A stretch of 64,000 bases of DNA, from the NCBI RefSeq assembly GCF_001436025.1, contig NZ_AZEQ01000013.1, forward strand, positions 1 to 64,000, in the 5' to 3' direction. This document shows positions 45,635 to 54,880 of the stretch, in pieces. Positions within the stretch are counted from its first letter, which is position 1. Each line of letters starts with the position of its first letter. The position numbers and the translations under genes were made by a program. This DNA comes from Limosilactobacillus mucosae DSM 13345 (GTDB lineage: Bacteria > Bacillota > Bacilli > Lactobacillales > Lactobacillaceae). Under the pieces are notes generated by a model. That model was not told the DNA's origin. It saw nothing but the letters and a program-made list of their open reading frames with translations, and did no database searches.

Positions 45635-46087
45635 CTATGCGAGGCCCAGCTTTTTTTGACAGTTGGGACAGATGCCATGAACTTCAATATCGCTTTGGGT
45701 TACCATGAAATTGGTCTTTTCGCGGGTAATTTGCTGCAGATCCTTGGTCAGGGCCGCGAAATGATCATCAAAAACGTCTTGAATCAAACCGCAGTTGTCA
45801 CAGACGACATGGTAGTGGGGGTGCCCAAAGTAGTCATAATGGGAGCTGCCATCACCATTTTTCAGTTCAATGACCAGCTGATCTTCAACCAAGAGATTAA
45901 TGGTGTTGTAGATCGTTGCCATGCTGATGTTGTCGGCTTCTTGTTTTAAATCGGCGTAGATCATCTCAACGCTGGGGTGCGTGTGGTGATTGATCAGATA
46001 GTGCAGAATCAGTTTACGCTGCGGGGTGAGCCGGACGTGTTTTTCACGCAGATGCTGCAGTGCGTGTTCATATTCTGAATTGGCCAT
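45635..46087 (-). CDS. perR: Fur-family regulator, PerR-type
   Basis: The 150-residue repressor has a winged-helix DNA-binding half (LTPQRKLILHYL...TIYNTINLLVE) and a dimer/metal half with the structural zinc site CDNCG and CPNCQ. The regulatory site has Asp in SHYDYFGHPHYHVVC, as in PerR, where Fur proteins usually carry Glu; His residues for Fe/Mn binding are present. PerR senses peroxide through iron-catalysed His oxidation and controls dps and iron pumps, as the neighbours here suggest. ATG at 46087 is preferred; the first ATG (46099) directly abuts the AAAGGAGG site. Confidence 0.85.
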   Translation of the reverse strand: MANSEYEHALQHLREKHVRLTPQRKLILHYLINHHTHPSVEMIYADLKQEADNISMATIYNTINLLVEDQLVIELKNGDGSSHYDYFGHPHYHVVCDNCGLIQDVFDDHFAALTKDLQQITREKTNFMVTQSDIEVHGICPNCQKKLGLA

Positions 46088-46240
46088 TGCAACGATCATC
46101 CTCCTTTCACAGACGAGTGATTAGACAAGTCATTATTATAGCATTGTCAAGGTCGATAATGCATCAGGAAATAAAATGTTTCTTTTTAGATAATAATAAT
46201 TCTAATTTAGCGAAAAGAAAAGCATTCTGCCTGGTAAAAT

Positions 46241-46978
46241 TTAAACCCAGAAAGTCAGAATCGTTGTCAGCAACTGTAACAGAGTATAAAAAATTTGATT
46301 ATGCGGGTTTGCGACCGAGCGCTGCAACAGCCACCAGCTTAAGATCACCAATGCGATGGCTAACAGCAGCGTCGCCTTGATTGGCCGCGTCAGCATCGTT
46401 AAAATCAAGATCACGCCAAGACCACCCTCAATCATTGGAAAACGCGGGTCATCAGATAAAAAAAGCGGGGCGTAGTAAAAACAGTAGATCATCAATAACG
46501 GAATCAGTTTGAGCAGATAGCTCCACGACAAAAACTTAACCGAGATGAAGGTAAACGCCACTGGAATGCTGAGGGTCATTAAAAGGCCGAAAACCAGCAG
46601 ACCAACTGGATTTTGAAATTCGTGCAGATAAAGCTCAAAAATCAGCAGATAGCAAGGCGGCAGCAAAAGCAGGATAAACAAAAAGACGTTGCCATGCAAA
46701 AAACCGCTGATGGCAAATAAAAAGCTGATCAGCAGCGGAATAATCGAAGTCAGCGAGCCGCCTTGCTGGTCAAAAATAATGGCGGCGGCTAGGGCAATGC
46801 AGATCTGGTAGGCAAACAGACTGTACAGATCATGAGAAAAGACGGTGGTTTTGATCTGAATGGCATAGGCAAAGGGCACGTAAGACCAGCAGCACATCAT
46901 TAAAAAAGCATTGGGCAGCAGACTGCGCCAGTCGATATCTTGGATTTGCAGCTTAAAATGCGATAACGGGTTTTGCAA
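46241..46978 (-). CDS. Integral membrane protein of unknown function
   Basis: I do not recognise this 245-residue protein. It has about seven or eight hydrophobic helices, short loops, and few charged residues. The start is a TTG at 46978, seven bases after GGAGG. It lies upstream of perR in the same direction but 150 bp away, so it may be separate. No conserved catalytic motif is visible; it could be a small transporter or an enzyme-associated membrane component. Confidence 0.7.
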   Translation of the reverse strand: MQNPLSHFKLQIQDIDWRSLLPNAFLMMCCWSYVPFAYAIQIKTTVFSHDLYSLFAYQICIALAAAIIFDQQGGSLTSIIPLLISFLFAISGFLHGNVFLFILLLLPPCYLLIFELYLHEFQNPVGLLVFGLLMTLSIPVAFTFISVKFLSWSYLLKLIPLLMIYCFYYAPLFLSDDPRFPMIEGGLGVILILTMLTRPIKATLLLAIALVILSWWLLQRSVANPHNQIFYTLLQLLTTILTFWV

Positions 46979-47080
46979 AAAAATTCCTCCTGAGCGGTCA
47001 AAAATTAAGTTTTCCTTATTGTAACAAATTCCATCATAAAAAATTGCTTATTATCACGAGAATATGTTAGGATGGTGAAC

Positions 47081-47175
47081 GTTATAAAGCAAATTCCCGA
47101 TAGGATTCACAGATTGTGAAGATGCCTTGTAACCGCAATAACCGAACTTTTTAGTTTAGAAAATGGGGGAATTAA
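47081..47175 (+). ncRNA. SMK box (SAM-III) riboswitch upstream of metK
   Basis: The leader has the SMK core words AAATTCCCGATAGGATT and AGATGCCTTGTAACCG. The anti-Shine-Dalgarno aattccc (47092-47098) is perfectly complementary to gggaatt (47167-47173) in the GGGGGA ribosome-binding site of metK, which is how SAM binding blocks translation. About 30 extra bases (47134-47163) lie between the two conserved blocks compared with the short Enterococcus version as I recall it. Confidence 0.88.
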
Positions 47176-47179
47176 CAAA

Positions 47180-48367
47180 ATGACTGAACGACACTTATTT
47201 ACATCCGAATCGGTTTCGGAAGGACATCCTGACAAGATTGCTGACCAGATCAGCGACGCAATTTTGGATGCCATGCTGGAACAAGACCCAGATGCCCGGG
47301 TAGCGGTTGAAACCTCGGTCACGACCGGCCTGGTGCTGGTATTTGGCGAAGTCTCGACGACGGCTTATGTCAATATCCAGCAGATCGTTCGTGATACGAT
47401 TCGTGAAATCGGCTACACGGATGGCCAATATGGCTTTGATGCCGACAACTGTGCGGTGATTACAGCGATTGACGAACAGTCGCCAGACATCGCGCAAGGG
47501 GTTGACGACTCGCTGGAAACGCGGGGCGGCAACGTTGATCCATTAGACAAGATTGGTGCTGGCGACCAAGGGCTGATGTTTGGCTATGCTACTGATGAAA
47601 CGCCGGAATATATGCCGCTGACGCTGATGCTTAGTCACAAGCTGATGCAGAAGATCGCCAAGCTGCGCAAGGATGGTACGATTCCATATCTGCGCCCTGA
47701 CGCCAAGGCTGAAGTAACGGTCGAATACGATGAAAATGATAAGCCATTGCGTGTCGATACGGTTGTTTTGAGTACGCAGCATGACCCAGAGATTGCTTTG
47801 GATCAGATTCGTCACGACGTTATTGAGCAAGTTATCAAAGCCGTGATTCCAGCCGAACTGTTGGATGATGATACCAAATATTTCATCAATCCAACCGGCC
47901 GTTTTGTCATTGGTGGTCCACAAGGCGATGCCGGGTTAACGGGCCGCAAGATCATCGTGGACACTTATGGCGGGGCTGCTCACCATGGCGGGGGCGCCTT
48001 CTCTGGCAAGGATGCGACGAAGGTTGACCGTTCTGCCAGCTATGCGGCCCGCTATATTGCCAAGAACCTGGTAGCGGCCGGCTATGCCAAGCGCCTGGAG
48101 ATTCAGGTTGCCTACGCAATTGGGGTGGCTCAGCCAGTCTCAATCTCAATCAATACGTTTGGGACGGGGACGCGTTCGGAAGCTGAACTGATCGCGGCGG
48201 TACGCAAGACGTTTGATCTGCGGCCGGCCGGAATCATTAAGATGCTTGACTTGAAGCGCCCAATCTACAAAGAGACGGCTGCTTATGGTCACTTTGGCCG
48301 GACTGATATCGATCTGCCGTGGGAACACCTGGACAAGGTTGACGAACTGAAAGCCATTTTAGGATAA
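47180..48367 (+). CDS. metK: S-adenosylmethionine synthetase
   Basis: MetK makes SAM from methionine and ATP. The 395-residue protein has the family motifs [25 protein letters not shown] at the N-terminus, [12 protein letters not shown] near residue 115 and [19 protein letters not shown]-like [17 protein letters not shown] near residue 265. Length is standard. Translation is controlled by the SMK box directly upstream, closing a feedback loop from product to synthesis. A terminator follows the gene. Confidence 0.97.
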   Translation: MTERHLFTSESVSEGHPDKIADQISDAILDAMLEQDPDARVAVETSVTTGLVLVFGEVSTTAYVNIQQIVRDTIREIGYTDGQYGFDADNCAVITAIDEQSPDIAQGVDDSLETRGGNVDPLDKIGAGDQGLMFGYATDETPEYMPLTLMLSHKLMQKIAKLRKDGTIPYLRPDAKAEVTVEYDENDKPLRVDTVVLSTQHDPEIALDQIRHDVIEQVIKAVIPAELLDDDTKYFINPTGRFVIGGPQGDAGLTGRKIIVDTYGGAAHHGGGAFSGKDATKVDRSASYAARYIAKNLVAAGYAKRLEIQVAYAIGVAQPVSISINTFGTGTRSEAELIAAVRKTFDLRPAGIIKMLDLKRPIYKETAAYGHFGRTDIDLPWEHLDKVDELKAILG

Positions 48368-48377
48368 AAAGCAAAAG

Positions 48378-48417
48378 AAAAGCCAAGTGCCCAGATGCGG
48401 CAGCTTGGCTTTTTTGC
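48378..48417 (+). terminator. Terminator of metK
   Basis: The stem aaaagccaagctg-like 5' arm pairs with cagcttggctttt across a short interrupted loop, followed by TTTTTT. Confidence 0.8.
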
Positions 48418-48509
48418 TGGCGATTATTTGACTGGCCGGCATTTTGACTCATGATCATCAAGACTTAGTCAAACAAGCCCGCTAATGCCAAATCACGATG
48501 CAGTTCAAA

Positions 48510-49535
48510 TCAGTCATTGATAAACTGAACGTCGTAGCTATGGTCAATAATGCGAACCTGATCTGGTTTGAGACCGACAACTTGAACATGGCGTGCCTGA
48601 TCGACAAAAACGGCCCCCATCACGTCAGGATGATCATTGATCCAGTTTGGCAGCGGCTGACCGGCAAAGAAAAGGCGGCCGGTTTCGATCTCGCCGGTAA
48701 TCGATTCACCAGAAAAGACGGTCACGCCGGCCAGGGCAGTTTTTCTAGGGTGACCAGTGGCCGGATCGATGATGTGGTGGTAGTCTTGCCCATTTTCTTC
48801 TAGATGACGCTCGTAGATTCCGCTGGTAACGGCTGAACATTCCGGCAGAGTGGCTACCAGAATCGATTGACCACGCTTGGCACTAGGATCCTGAACGCCG
48901 ATTCGCCATAAGCCGTCTTGGTGCTTGGGTGCCGTGCCGTGCATCAGAATGTTGCCGCCCAGATCAATGATGCCGGCGCGAAGATCACGCGAGCGCCATA
49001 AGTCACGAATGCGATCGGCGATATATCCTTTGGCAATGGCGCCCAGATCAATCTCCATTCCCGGCTTTTTCAAAAAGATCGTCATGTCGTGGTCATTTAG
49101 CTCAACGTCGTGCGGATCGATCAGTTTAAGGCGTTCTTGAATCTCCGCCTCGCTTGGTACATGAGCATCGTCAAAGCCAATGTGCCACAGTTTTACCAAA
49201 GGACCGATCAAGGCATCAAAGCCATTGTCTTCCAGGCTGATGGCAATGGCTTTTTTGGCAAGATGGTAGCTGGCATGAGAAACCTGTACGGGATGCTGGC
49301 CGGCTGCCTGATTAACGGCCATCAGCTCTGAATGATCGCGATTGACGGTCAGGATGTCTTCATAATGGGCAATCAGTGCATAGGCATCGTCCAAATCGCG
49401 CTGCTCGGCACTCCCAAACGCCGTTAAAACGATGTTGGTGCCAAGACCATAATAGCTTTTGGAGATGGTATGCTGGGCCAGATTGCTGATAATTTGGGGA
49501 TGATCGTTTGACCAAAGAGGGGTTTTGTTTTCCAT
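48510..49535 (-). CDS. apbE: FAD:protein FMN transferase (ApbE)
   Basis: ApbE attaches FMN covalently to Thr/Ser of partner flavoproteins, for example in NADH-dependent extracellular electron transfer or fumarate reductase. The 341-residue protein has MEIDLGAIAKGYIADRI (FAD pocket), GIIDLGGNILMHG, and the C-terminal YHHIIDPATGHP segment with conserved His, Asp and Pro. No signal peptide or lipobox is seen, so it is a cytoplasmic form as in many lactobacilli. AAAGGACGA precedes the ATG. It stands alone on its strand. Confidence 0.9.
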   Translation of the reverse strand: MENKTPLWSNDHPQIISNLAQHTISKSYYGLGTNIVLTAFGSAEQRDLDDAYALIAHYEDILTVNRDHSELMAVNQAAGQHPVQVSHASYHLAKKAIAISLEDNGFDALIGPLVKLWHIGFDDAHVPSEAEIQERLKLIDPHDVELNDHDMTIFLKKPGMEIDLGAIAKGYIADRIRDLWRSRDLRAGIIDLGGNILMHGTAPKHQDGLWRIGVQDPSAKRGQSILVATLPECSAVTSGIYERHLEENGQDYHHIIDPATGHPRKTALAGVTVFSGESITGEIETGRLFFAGQPLPNWINDHPDVMGAVFVDQARHVQVVGLKPDQVRIIDHSYDVQFIND

Positions 49536-49817
49536 TGAGGTCGTCCTTTCTACGCTTGCGGTTTATTAATGTCATTATAACCTTGCGGGGCTTTTAGAAA
49601 CGAGCAAAATTAAGTTAATTATCGAACAAATATAGCTAAAAAATCAGGTAGCAATTTAAAAATAGTTTTTTAAAATCAGTTGATGAAACACCGATGAATT
49701 CGTTTACGCGACTTTTGTCAAATAATTGCGAAAATATTCACAATATCTCTAGTAAAAATCATTTAAAACGAGTAAGATGGACCCGTAAAGGTTAAATCAA
49801 GGAAGGGGTCTTGAGTC

Positions 49818-50732
49818 ATGCATTCATTCTTAAGTATCGATGTCGGTGGGACAGCGATTAAGTATGCCTTGCTGAACAACGCCGGTCAGATTACCAAAAA
49901 AGACAAGGTACCGACGCCTACCAGCAGCCTGACTGAATTTATGAAGTCGCTTTATGCAATTATTGATCAGTACCAAGCTCAGATCAGCGGATTGGCGATC
50001 TGCGTTCCTGGCAAGGTTGATCCGCAAAAGCAGGTGGTCGTTTTTAGCGATACGCTGCCGTTTTTGAAGAACTGGGATCTGCCAAAACTGTTTAAGGAAC
50101 ATTACCGTAAGATTCTGCCGATTGCCGTTGAAAACGAAGGACGCGCGGCAGCGTTAGCCGAGTCCTGGCTGGGCAACCTGCATGGTGAAACGGATGCCGC
50201 GGCCATTCTTTTGGGAACGGACATCAGCTCAGGAATTATCACCAATGGCCAATTAAACTATGGTGCACATGCTGGTGCCGGGATGCTGAATTTTGTACCA
50301 ACCAATTTTAAAGCTGAAGGAACCGATCGCTTGGCCGGCTTTAACGGCTCATCGGTCAAGATGATCCAAGACGTTATCAAAGCTTCTGGCCTGCCAGAAG
50401 GTGCCGATGGCCAGGCTGCCTTTCGGATGATTGAGGCTGGCAACCCAGATGCAGCCAAGGTCTTTAACGAATATTGCTACCAGATTGCCTGCTTGATTTT
50501 GAGCATGCAGGCAATCGTCGATTTGAACAAGGTCGTGATCGGTGGCGGAATCTCAGCGCAGCCGGTTCTGATCAAGACCATCAATGATCAATATGACCAG
50601 CTGGTTGACTCAATGCCAATCGTCAAAAAAGAAATGGTCAAGCCAAAGATCGAACCTGCCAAGTTTAAAAATGATGCCAATCTGTATGGGGCTTTGGACG
50701 CTTTGCTGCTGAAACTCGACGAGCAAAATTAA
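49818..50732 (+). CDS. ROK family sugar kinase-like protein
   Basis: The 304-residue protein belongs to the ROK group (sugar kinases and related regulators without DNA-binding domain here). SIDVGGTAIKYALL is the phosphate-1 ATP site, LAICVPGKVDP the hinge region and VENEGRAAALAE contains the conserved Glu-Asp/Asn region. The family zinc-binding CxCGxxGC motif is not seen in the expected place, as in several Lactobacillus ROK proteins. AGGAAGGGG precedes the start. Substrate might be glucose, ManNAc or another hexose; uncertain. Confidence 0.85.
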   Translation: MHSFLSIDVGGTAIKYALLNNAGQITKKDKVPTPTSSLTEFMKSLYAIIDQYQAQISGLAICVPGKVDPQKQVVVFSDTLPFLKNWDLPKLFKEHYRKILPIAVENEGRAAALAESWLGNLHGETDAAAILLGTDISSGIITNGQLNYGAHAGAGMLNFVPTNFKAEGTDRLAGFNGSSVKMIQDVIKASGLPEGADGQAAFRMIEAGNPDAAKVFNEYCYQIACLILSMQAIVDLNKVVIGGGISAQPVLIKTINDQYDQLVDSMPIVKKEMVKPKIEPAKFKNDANLYGALDALLLKLDEQN

Positions 50733-50751
50733 AAAATTATTAGAAAAGGGA

Positions 50752-51024
50752 CTTGCACTTATTGACAGTCCTTGCTAGAATAGTTTGTAATCTTTGATCG
50801 TAGAGGAGTTAGTAGCCGATTTTTCTGCTTAAAGAGACCGGACGGGGGTGCAAGTCCGGAGCAGACCTTGGTGAACTGGCCTCAAAAAATTGCTGCTGAA
50901 TCAATAGTAGGCGGCAACGTGAAATTCGCGTTAAGAATCTCAAGTGCCATGCATAATGCGTGGAATTCAGGTGGTACCGCGGATTTTAGATTCGTCCTGC
51001 ATTTGTTGCAGGGCGTTTTTTTAT
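50752..51024 (+). ncRNA. Leucine T-box leader of leuS
   Basis: A promoter (TTGCAC 50752-50757, TAGAAT 50776-50781, 18 bp apart) precedes a T-box RNA. Stem I has AGTAG opposite GAA-CTG-G, giving CTG (Leu, 50876-50878) as specifier codon. The antiterminator T-box AGGTGGTACCGCG is at 50969-50981, and the terminator stem gtcctgca/tgcagggc with a T-run is at 50993-51022. Uncharged tRNA-Leu should switch on leuS. Confidence 0.92.
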
Positions 51025-51070
51025 ACGATCAAGCCTACCGAAAATTAGGATTTTAAAAGGAGCAATAGCA

Positions 51071-53488
51071 ATGGCTTACGATCACAAAACGATTGAAAAG
51101 AAATGGCAGCGCTACTGGAAGAAGAACAAGACCTTTAAGGCCGAGATCAACAAGGACCAAAAGAAGTACTATGCTTTAGACATGTTCCCATACCCATCTG
51201 GACAAGGGCTGCATGTTGGTCACCCTGAAGGCTACACCGCTACGGACGTGGTTTCTCGGATGAAGCGGATGCAAGGCTACAACGTGCTGCACCCAATGGG
51301 CTGGGATGCCTTTGGTCTGCCGGCTGAACAATATGCCTTAAAGACTGGTCATAATCCAAAAGGCTTTACCAACCAAAATATCGACCACTTCAGAGATCAG
51401 ATTCAATCGCTGGGCTTCTCATACGATTGGGATCGTGAAGTCAACACGACTGATCCAAACTACTACAAGTGGACGCAATGGATCTTTGAACAGCTCTACA
51501 AGAAGGGGCTGGCCTACGAAGACGAGATCATGGTCAACTGGGCCCCCGACTTTATGGGTGGTACGGTTGTTTCCAATGAAGAAGTCGTTGATGGCAAAAC
51601 AGAACGTGGCGGCTACCCAGTTTACCGTAAGCCAATGAAGCAATGGGTCTTGAAGATCACGGCCTATGCTGATCGTTTGATTGATGATCTGGACCTGGTT
51701 GACTGGCCAGAAAGCGTTAAGGAAATGCAGCGCAACTGGATCGGCCGTTCTGAAGGGGCTTCCGTCTTCTTTGGTATTGATGGTCATGATGACAAGATCG
51801 AGGTCTTCACGACGCGTCCTGACACGCTGTTTGGTGCCTCATACGTTGTTTTGGCACCAGAACTGGACCTGGTCGATGAATTAACGACGCCTGAACACAA
51901 GGCTGAAGTTGAAGCCTACAAAGAAACAACGTCACGCCGCTCGGATCTGGAACGGACTGACTTAAACAAGGACAAGACTGGTGTATTTACTGGATCTTAC
52001 GCCATTAACCCGGTTAACGGCGAAAAGCTGCCAATCTGGATTTCAGACTACGTTTTGGCCTCATACGGTACTGGTGCGGTAATGGCCGTGCCTGCCGGTG
52101 ACCAGCGTGACTGGGACTTTGCCAAGAAGTTTGATCTGCCAATCAAGCCAATCATCAAGGATGCCGACATTTCCGAAGCCGCTTATGCTGGTGATGGTGA
52201 GCACATCAACTCTGGCTTCTTGGATGGCATGAAGATTGAAGAAGCCAAAAAGGCGATGATTGACTGGCTGGAAGAACATGATGCCGGCCACAAGAAGGTC
52301 AACTACCGGCTGCGCGACTGGATCTTCTCTCGGCAACGCTACTGGGGTGAGCCAATTCCGGTTATTCACTGGGATGACGGTACGACTTCATTGGTTCCAG
52401 AAGACGAGCTGCCATTAAAGCTGCCTGACATGAAGAACATTGAGCCATCTGGTACCGGTGAGAGTCCACTGGCCAACGCAACTGATTGGATCAACGTTTA
52501 TGACGAAAACGGTCGTCATGGTCTGCGTGAAACCAACACGATGCCACAGTGGGCCGGTTCATCATGGTACTGGCTGCGCTACACGGATCCGCACAACGAA
52601 AAGGAATTTGCTTCCAAAGAGGCACTGGACTACTGGTCACCGGTTGATCTGTACGTTGGTGGGGCCGAACACGCCGTCTTGCACCTGCTGTACGCTCGTT
52701 TCTGGCACAAGGTTCTCTATGACTTGGGCTACGTGCCAACGCCAGAGCCATTTATGAAGTTGGTTAACCAAGGGATGATTCTGGGCTCCAACCACGAAAA
52801 AATGTCCAAGTCCAAGGGCAATGTCGTTAACCCAGATGACATCGTAGAACAATACGGTGCGGACACGCTGCGGCTGTACGAAATGTTTATGGGTCCTTTG
52901 ACTGAGTCCGTGCCTTGGGATACTAAGGGATTGCACGGTGCCTACAAGTGGATCAACCGGGTATGGCGTTTGATGATGGATGACAACAACCATCTGCGTG
53001 ACCGTGTTTCCAACTTTAATGATGGCAAGCTGACGCACATCTACAACCAGACCGTCAAGAAGGTTACGGAAGACTTTGAGCGGATGCACTTCAACACGGC
53101 GATTTCCCAACTGATGGTCTTTGTTAATGAGGCCTACAAGGTTGATGATCTGCCGGTTGAATACATGGAAGGTCTGATCAAGATGATCTCACCAGTTATT
53201 CCACACGTTGCCGAAGAACTTTGGAGTCAATTCCACGTTTCCGATACGATTGCCTACCAGCCATGGCCAACTTACGATCCAAAAGCCTTGGAAGAAGCCA
53301 CGGTTGAAATGATCGTCCAGGTTAACGGCAAGGTTCGTGCTCGAATCGAAATGCCAAAGGATGCCGACAAAGAAACGGCTCAAGCAAAGGCATTAGCCAA
53401 CGAACACGTACAAAAGTTCATTGAAGGTAAAGAAATCAAGAAGGTTATCGTCGTACCAAACCACATTGTCAACATCGTGGTGAAGTAA
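51071..53488 (+). CDS. leuS: Leucyl-tRNA synthetase
   Basis: LeuRS charges tRNA-Leu. The 805-residue class I enzyme has the HIGH motif as HVGHPEGYT in [17 protein letters not shown] (near residue 45), a CP1 editing domain with the T-rich [13 protein letters not shown] region, the [11 protein letters not shown] motif and KMSKSKGN (near residue 580). The length is normal for Firmicutes. AAAGGAG lies 8 bases before ATG. Expression is controlled by the T-box upstream. Confidence 0.97.
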   Translation: MAYDHKTIEKKWQRYWKKNKTFKAEINKDQKKYYALDMFPYPSGQGLHVGHPEGYTATDVVSRMKRMQGYNVLHPMGWDAFGLPAEQYALKTGHNPKGFTNQNIDHFRDQIQSLGFSYDWDREVNTTDPNYYKWTQWIFEQLYKKGLAYEDEIMVNWAPDFMGGTVVSNEEVVDGKTERGGYPVYRKPMKQWVLKITAYADRLIDDLDLVDWPESVKEMQRNWIGRSEGASVFFGIDGHDDKIEVFTTRPDTLFGASYVVLAPELDLVDELTTPEHKAEVEAYKETTSRRSDLERTDLNKDKTGVFTGSYAINPVNGEKLPIWISDYVLASYGTGAVMAVPAGDQRDWDFAKKFDLPIKPIIKDADISEAAYAGDGEHINSGFLDGMKIEEAKKAMIDWLEEHDAGHKKVNYRLRDWIFSRQRYWGEPIPVIHWDDGTTSLVPEDELPLKLPDMKNIEPSGTGESPLANATDWINVYDENGRHGLRETNTMPQWAGSSWYWLRYTDPHNEKEFASKEALDYWSPVDLYVGGAEHAVLHLLYARFWHKVLYDLGYVPTPEPFMKLVNQGMILGSNHEKMSKSKGNVVNPDDIVEQYGADTLRLYEMFMGPLTESVPWDTKGLHGAYKWINRVWRLMMDDNNHLRDRVSNFNDGKLTHIYNQTVKKVTEDFERMHFNTAISQLMVFVNEAYKVDDLPVEYMEGLIKMISPVIPHVAEELWSQFHVSDTIAYQPWPTYDPKALEEATVEMIVQVNGKVRARIEMPKDADKETAQAKALANEHVQKFIEGKEIKKVIVVPNHIVNIVVK

Positions 53489-53501
53489 GCGATGATTAAT
53501 C

Positions 53502-53542
53502 AAAAGGTCGGCATTCGGCATCGTCGAAGCTGGCCTTTTTAC
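53502..53542 (+). terminator. Terminator of leuS
   Basis: The stem aaaaggtcggc/gctggcctttt (G-U pairs) encloses a smaller ttcgg...tcgaa stem and is followed by TTTTT and AC. Confidence 0.75.
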
Positions 53543-53562
53543 TTTTGAGAAAGGAATTAAAA

Positions 53563-53826
53563 ATGGAATTAGTCAGTTACGCAGCGGTTTTTACACCGAC
53601 GGCAAAAGAGATTCAAGTTGATTTTCCCGATGTACCAGAGGCTTTTACGCAAGGGCAGACCATGGATGAGGCCATTGAAAATGCCAAGCTGGGTCTGGCA
53701 ATCGTGATCAACGATAAATTAGGGCATTTTGAACCGGCGCCAAAAGTCACCCCACTTGAGCAGGTGCAAAAAGCATTTCCTGATCATGAGGTGCGCATGG
53801 TTGAGGTTGATCTGGAAAAATATTGA
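53563..53826 (+). CDS. HicB-like antitoxin-fold protein, no HicA partner
   Basis: The 87-residue protein has the HicB partially degraded RNase H-like fold: YAAVFTPTAKEIQVDFPDVPEAFTQGQTMDEAIENAKLGLAIVI, the motif in which HicB proteins sense or bind. There is no C-terminal ribbon-helix-helix DNA-binding domain and no HicA toxin gene on either side. Standalone members of this kind are common in lactobacilli. ATG at 53563 has GAAAGGAA about 9 bases upstream. Confidence 0.75.
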   Translation: MELVSYAAVFTPTAKEIQVDFPDVPEAFTQGQTMDEAIENAKLGLAIVINDKLGHFEPAPKVTPLEQVQKAFPDHEVRMVEVDLEKY

Positions 53827-53994
53827 GATGCTTAATTGCCGTAATGGCGGGAATTAAACGTAGCGGGATGTGTTTGGTAAAATGTCTTACTAAAGATAAG
53901 AGGTTGACATTTGAAAACCAGCTCGCTATAATAAAATCATTAATTTTTTAAGAGAATTTTAATCATTAAATCATTGCGGAAGGGAGGAATTTTC
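53827..53994. other. Promoter region and leader of the cystine transporter operon
   Basis: This gap contains only the operon promoter and 5' leader up to the leader peptide. Confidence 0.6.
53904..53932 (+). promoter_or_regulatory. Consensus promoter of the cystine transporter operon
   Basis: TTGACA (53904-53909) and TATAAT (53927-53932) have exact 17-bp spacing. An unusually perfect promoter fits a transcript controlled later, by attenuation. Confidence 0.8.
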
Positions 53995-54060
53995 ATGTTG
54001 AATAATCAGTTTGCATCACGGAAAATTTCTGCCCTTGTGTCAATGATGGCCTGTTGTTAA
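53995..54060 (+). CDS. Cysteine-rich leader peptide (21 aa) for transcription attenuation
   Basis: This tiny gene encodes MLNNQFASRKISALVSMMAC followed by a last Cys. It has a very strong ribosome-binding site (AGGGAGG, 8 bases upstream) and two successive Cys codons just before the stop, the two rarest amino acids together with the Met pair before them. It lies between a perfect promoter and an intrinsic terminator, upstream of genes for a cystine-type ABC transporter. The best reading is a leader peptide on which ribosomes stall when Cys-tRNA is uncharged. Coding evidence is indirect: start, ribosome-binding site, and the fit of its Cys codons to the RNA structure. Confidence 0.75.
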   Translation: MLNNQFASRKISALVSMMACC

Positions 54061-54163
54061 TTCATCCTCAGTCGATTGATCGATTTGAGGCCTTTTTGGG
54101 TTCCTGAATTTTTGGGGAACTCAAAAGGCTGTTTGAGGAAGGAAGAGACAGCAGGCCTTTTTT
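54048..54163 (+). promoter_or_regulatory. Cysteine attenuator: leader Cys codons pair with terminator 3' arm
   Basis: The bases ggcctgttgt covering the Ala-Cys-Cys codons (54048-54057) can pair over ten positions, one of them U-G, with acagcaggcc (54148-54157), which runs straight into a T-run (54157-54163). Between them lie hairpins cctca/tgagg (54066-54090) and ttgggttcc/ggaactcaa (54096-54124), and a competing local stem aaaggc...gccttt (54123-54160). A ribosome stalled on the Cys codons would block the long-range stem and allow read-through. Confidence 0.65.
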
Positions 54164-54220
54164 ATGCATTTTTAGATTAGACATTATGCAATTATTTGTC
54201 TAAAAGGGGAGTGAGAAATT

Positions 54221-54880
54221 TTGAGTTGGACGATCATTCAGCAGAGTCTGCCTGAATTTGCCAAGGGCTTTCGACTGACGCTGTGGCTGTCGTTGGTTGG
54301 AATTCTAGGCGCCATGGTCGTGGGCATCATCGTCAGTCTGGTGCGGTATTTCAAGGTCCCGTATCTGGCTGGTATCCTGGGCGCTTATGTTGAGCTGGCC
54401 CGCAATACGCCGCTTTTGATTCAGCTGTTCTTTTTGTACTACGCCTTTCCGGTAATTGGCTGGAAAATGAGCGCGGCTACCTGTGGGATCGTTGGTCTGA
54501 TCTTTTTAGGGGGCGCCTACATGGCAGAAGGGTTCAGCGGCGGCTTTAACGGCGTGGCCAAGACGCAGCTTGAATCCGGCAGGGCCCTGGGAATGAGCCG
54601 CTGGCAGCTGGCCCGTTATGTAGTCTTTCCGCAGGGATTTGCACTGTCGGTACCTGCTCTGGCTGCCAACGTGATTTTTTTGATTAAAGAAACCTCGATT
54701 TTTTCGGTGATTGCTATTCCAGAACTGACGAATACGGCTCTGGATCTGATCGGGCTGTATTATCGCTCCAATGAATATTTGTTTGTTTTGGTAATCGCTT
54801 ATGCAATCATCTTGATCCCATTGTCTTTGATTTTGACTTGGCTGGAAAGGAAGGTTCGCTATGGCACATTCGGGAATTAA
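54221..54880 (+). CDS. Polar amino-acid (cystine-type) ABC transporter permease 1
   Basis: The 219-residue permease has five membrane helices and the HisM/GlnP-type EAA loop in ESGRALGMSRWQLARYVVFPQG. ARNTPLLIQLFF is the typical N-terminal signature of the polar amino-acid family. The start is TTG at 54221 with AGGGGAGTG upstream. It overlaps the second permease gene by 20 bases. As the first structural gene after the Cys attenuator and in one operon with a BspA-like binding protein, it likely imports cystine. Confidence 0.88.
   Translation: MSWTIIQQSLPEFAKGFRLTLWLSLVGILGAMVVGIIVSLVRYFKVPYLAGILGAYVELARNTPLLIQLFFLYYAFPVIGWKMSAATCGIVGLIFLGGAYMAEGFSGGFNGVAKTQLESGRALGMSRWQLARYVVFPQGFALSVPALAANVIFLIKETSIFSVIAIPELTNTALDLIGLYYRSNEYLFVLVIAYAIILIPLSLILTWLERKVRYGTFGN

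Noticed and set aside
46188-46204. Fur/PerR box agataataataattct upstream of perR
   Set aside because: Only about 10 of 15 positions fit, in a very AT-rich region, and it is 100 bp from the start codon.
53545-53826. Longer start for the HicB-like gene at 53545
   Set aside because: The extra residues would overlap the leuS terminator tail and lack a ribosome-binding site, while 53563 has one.
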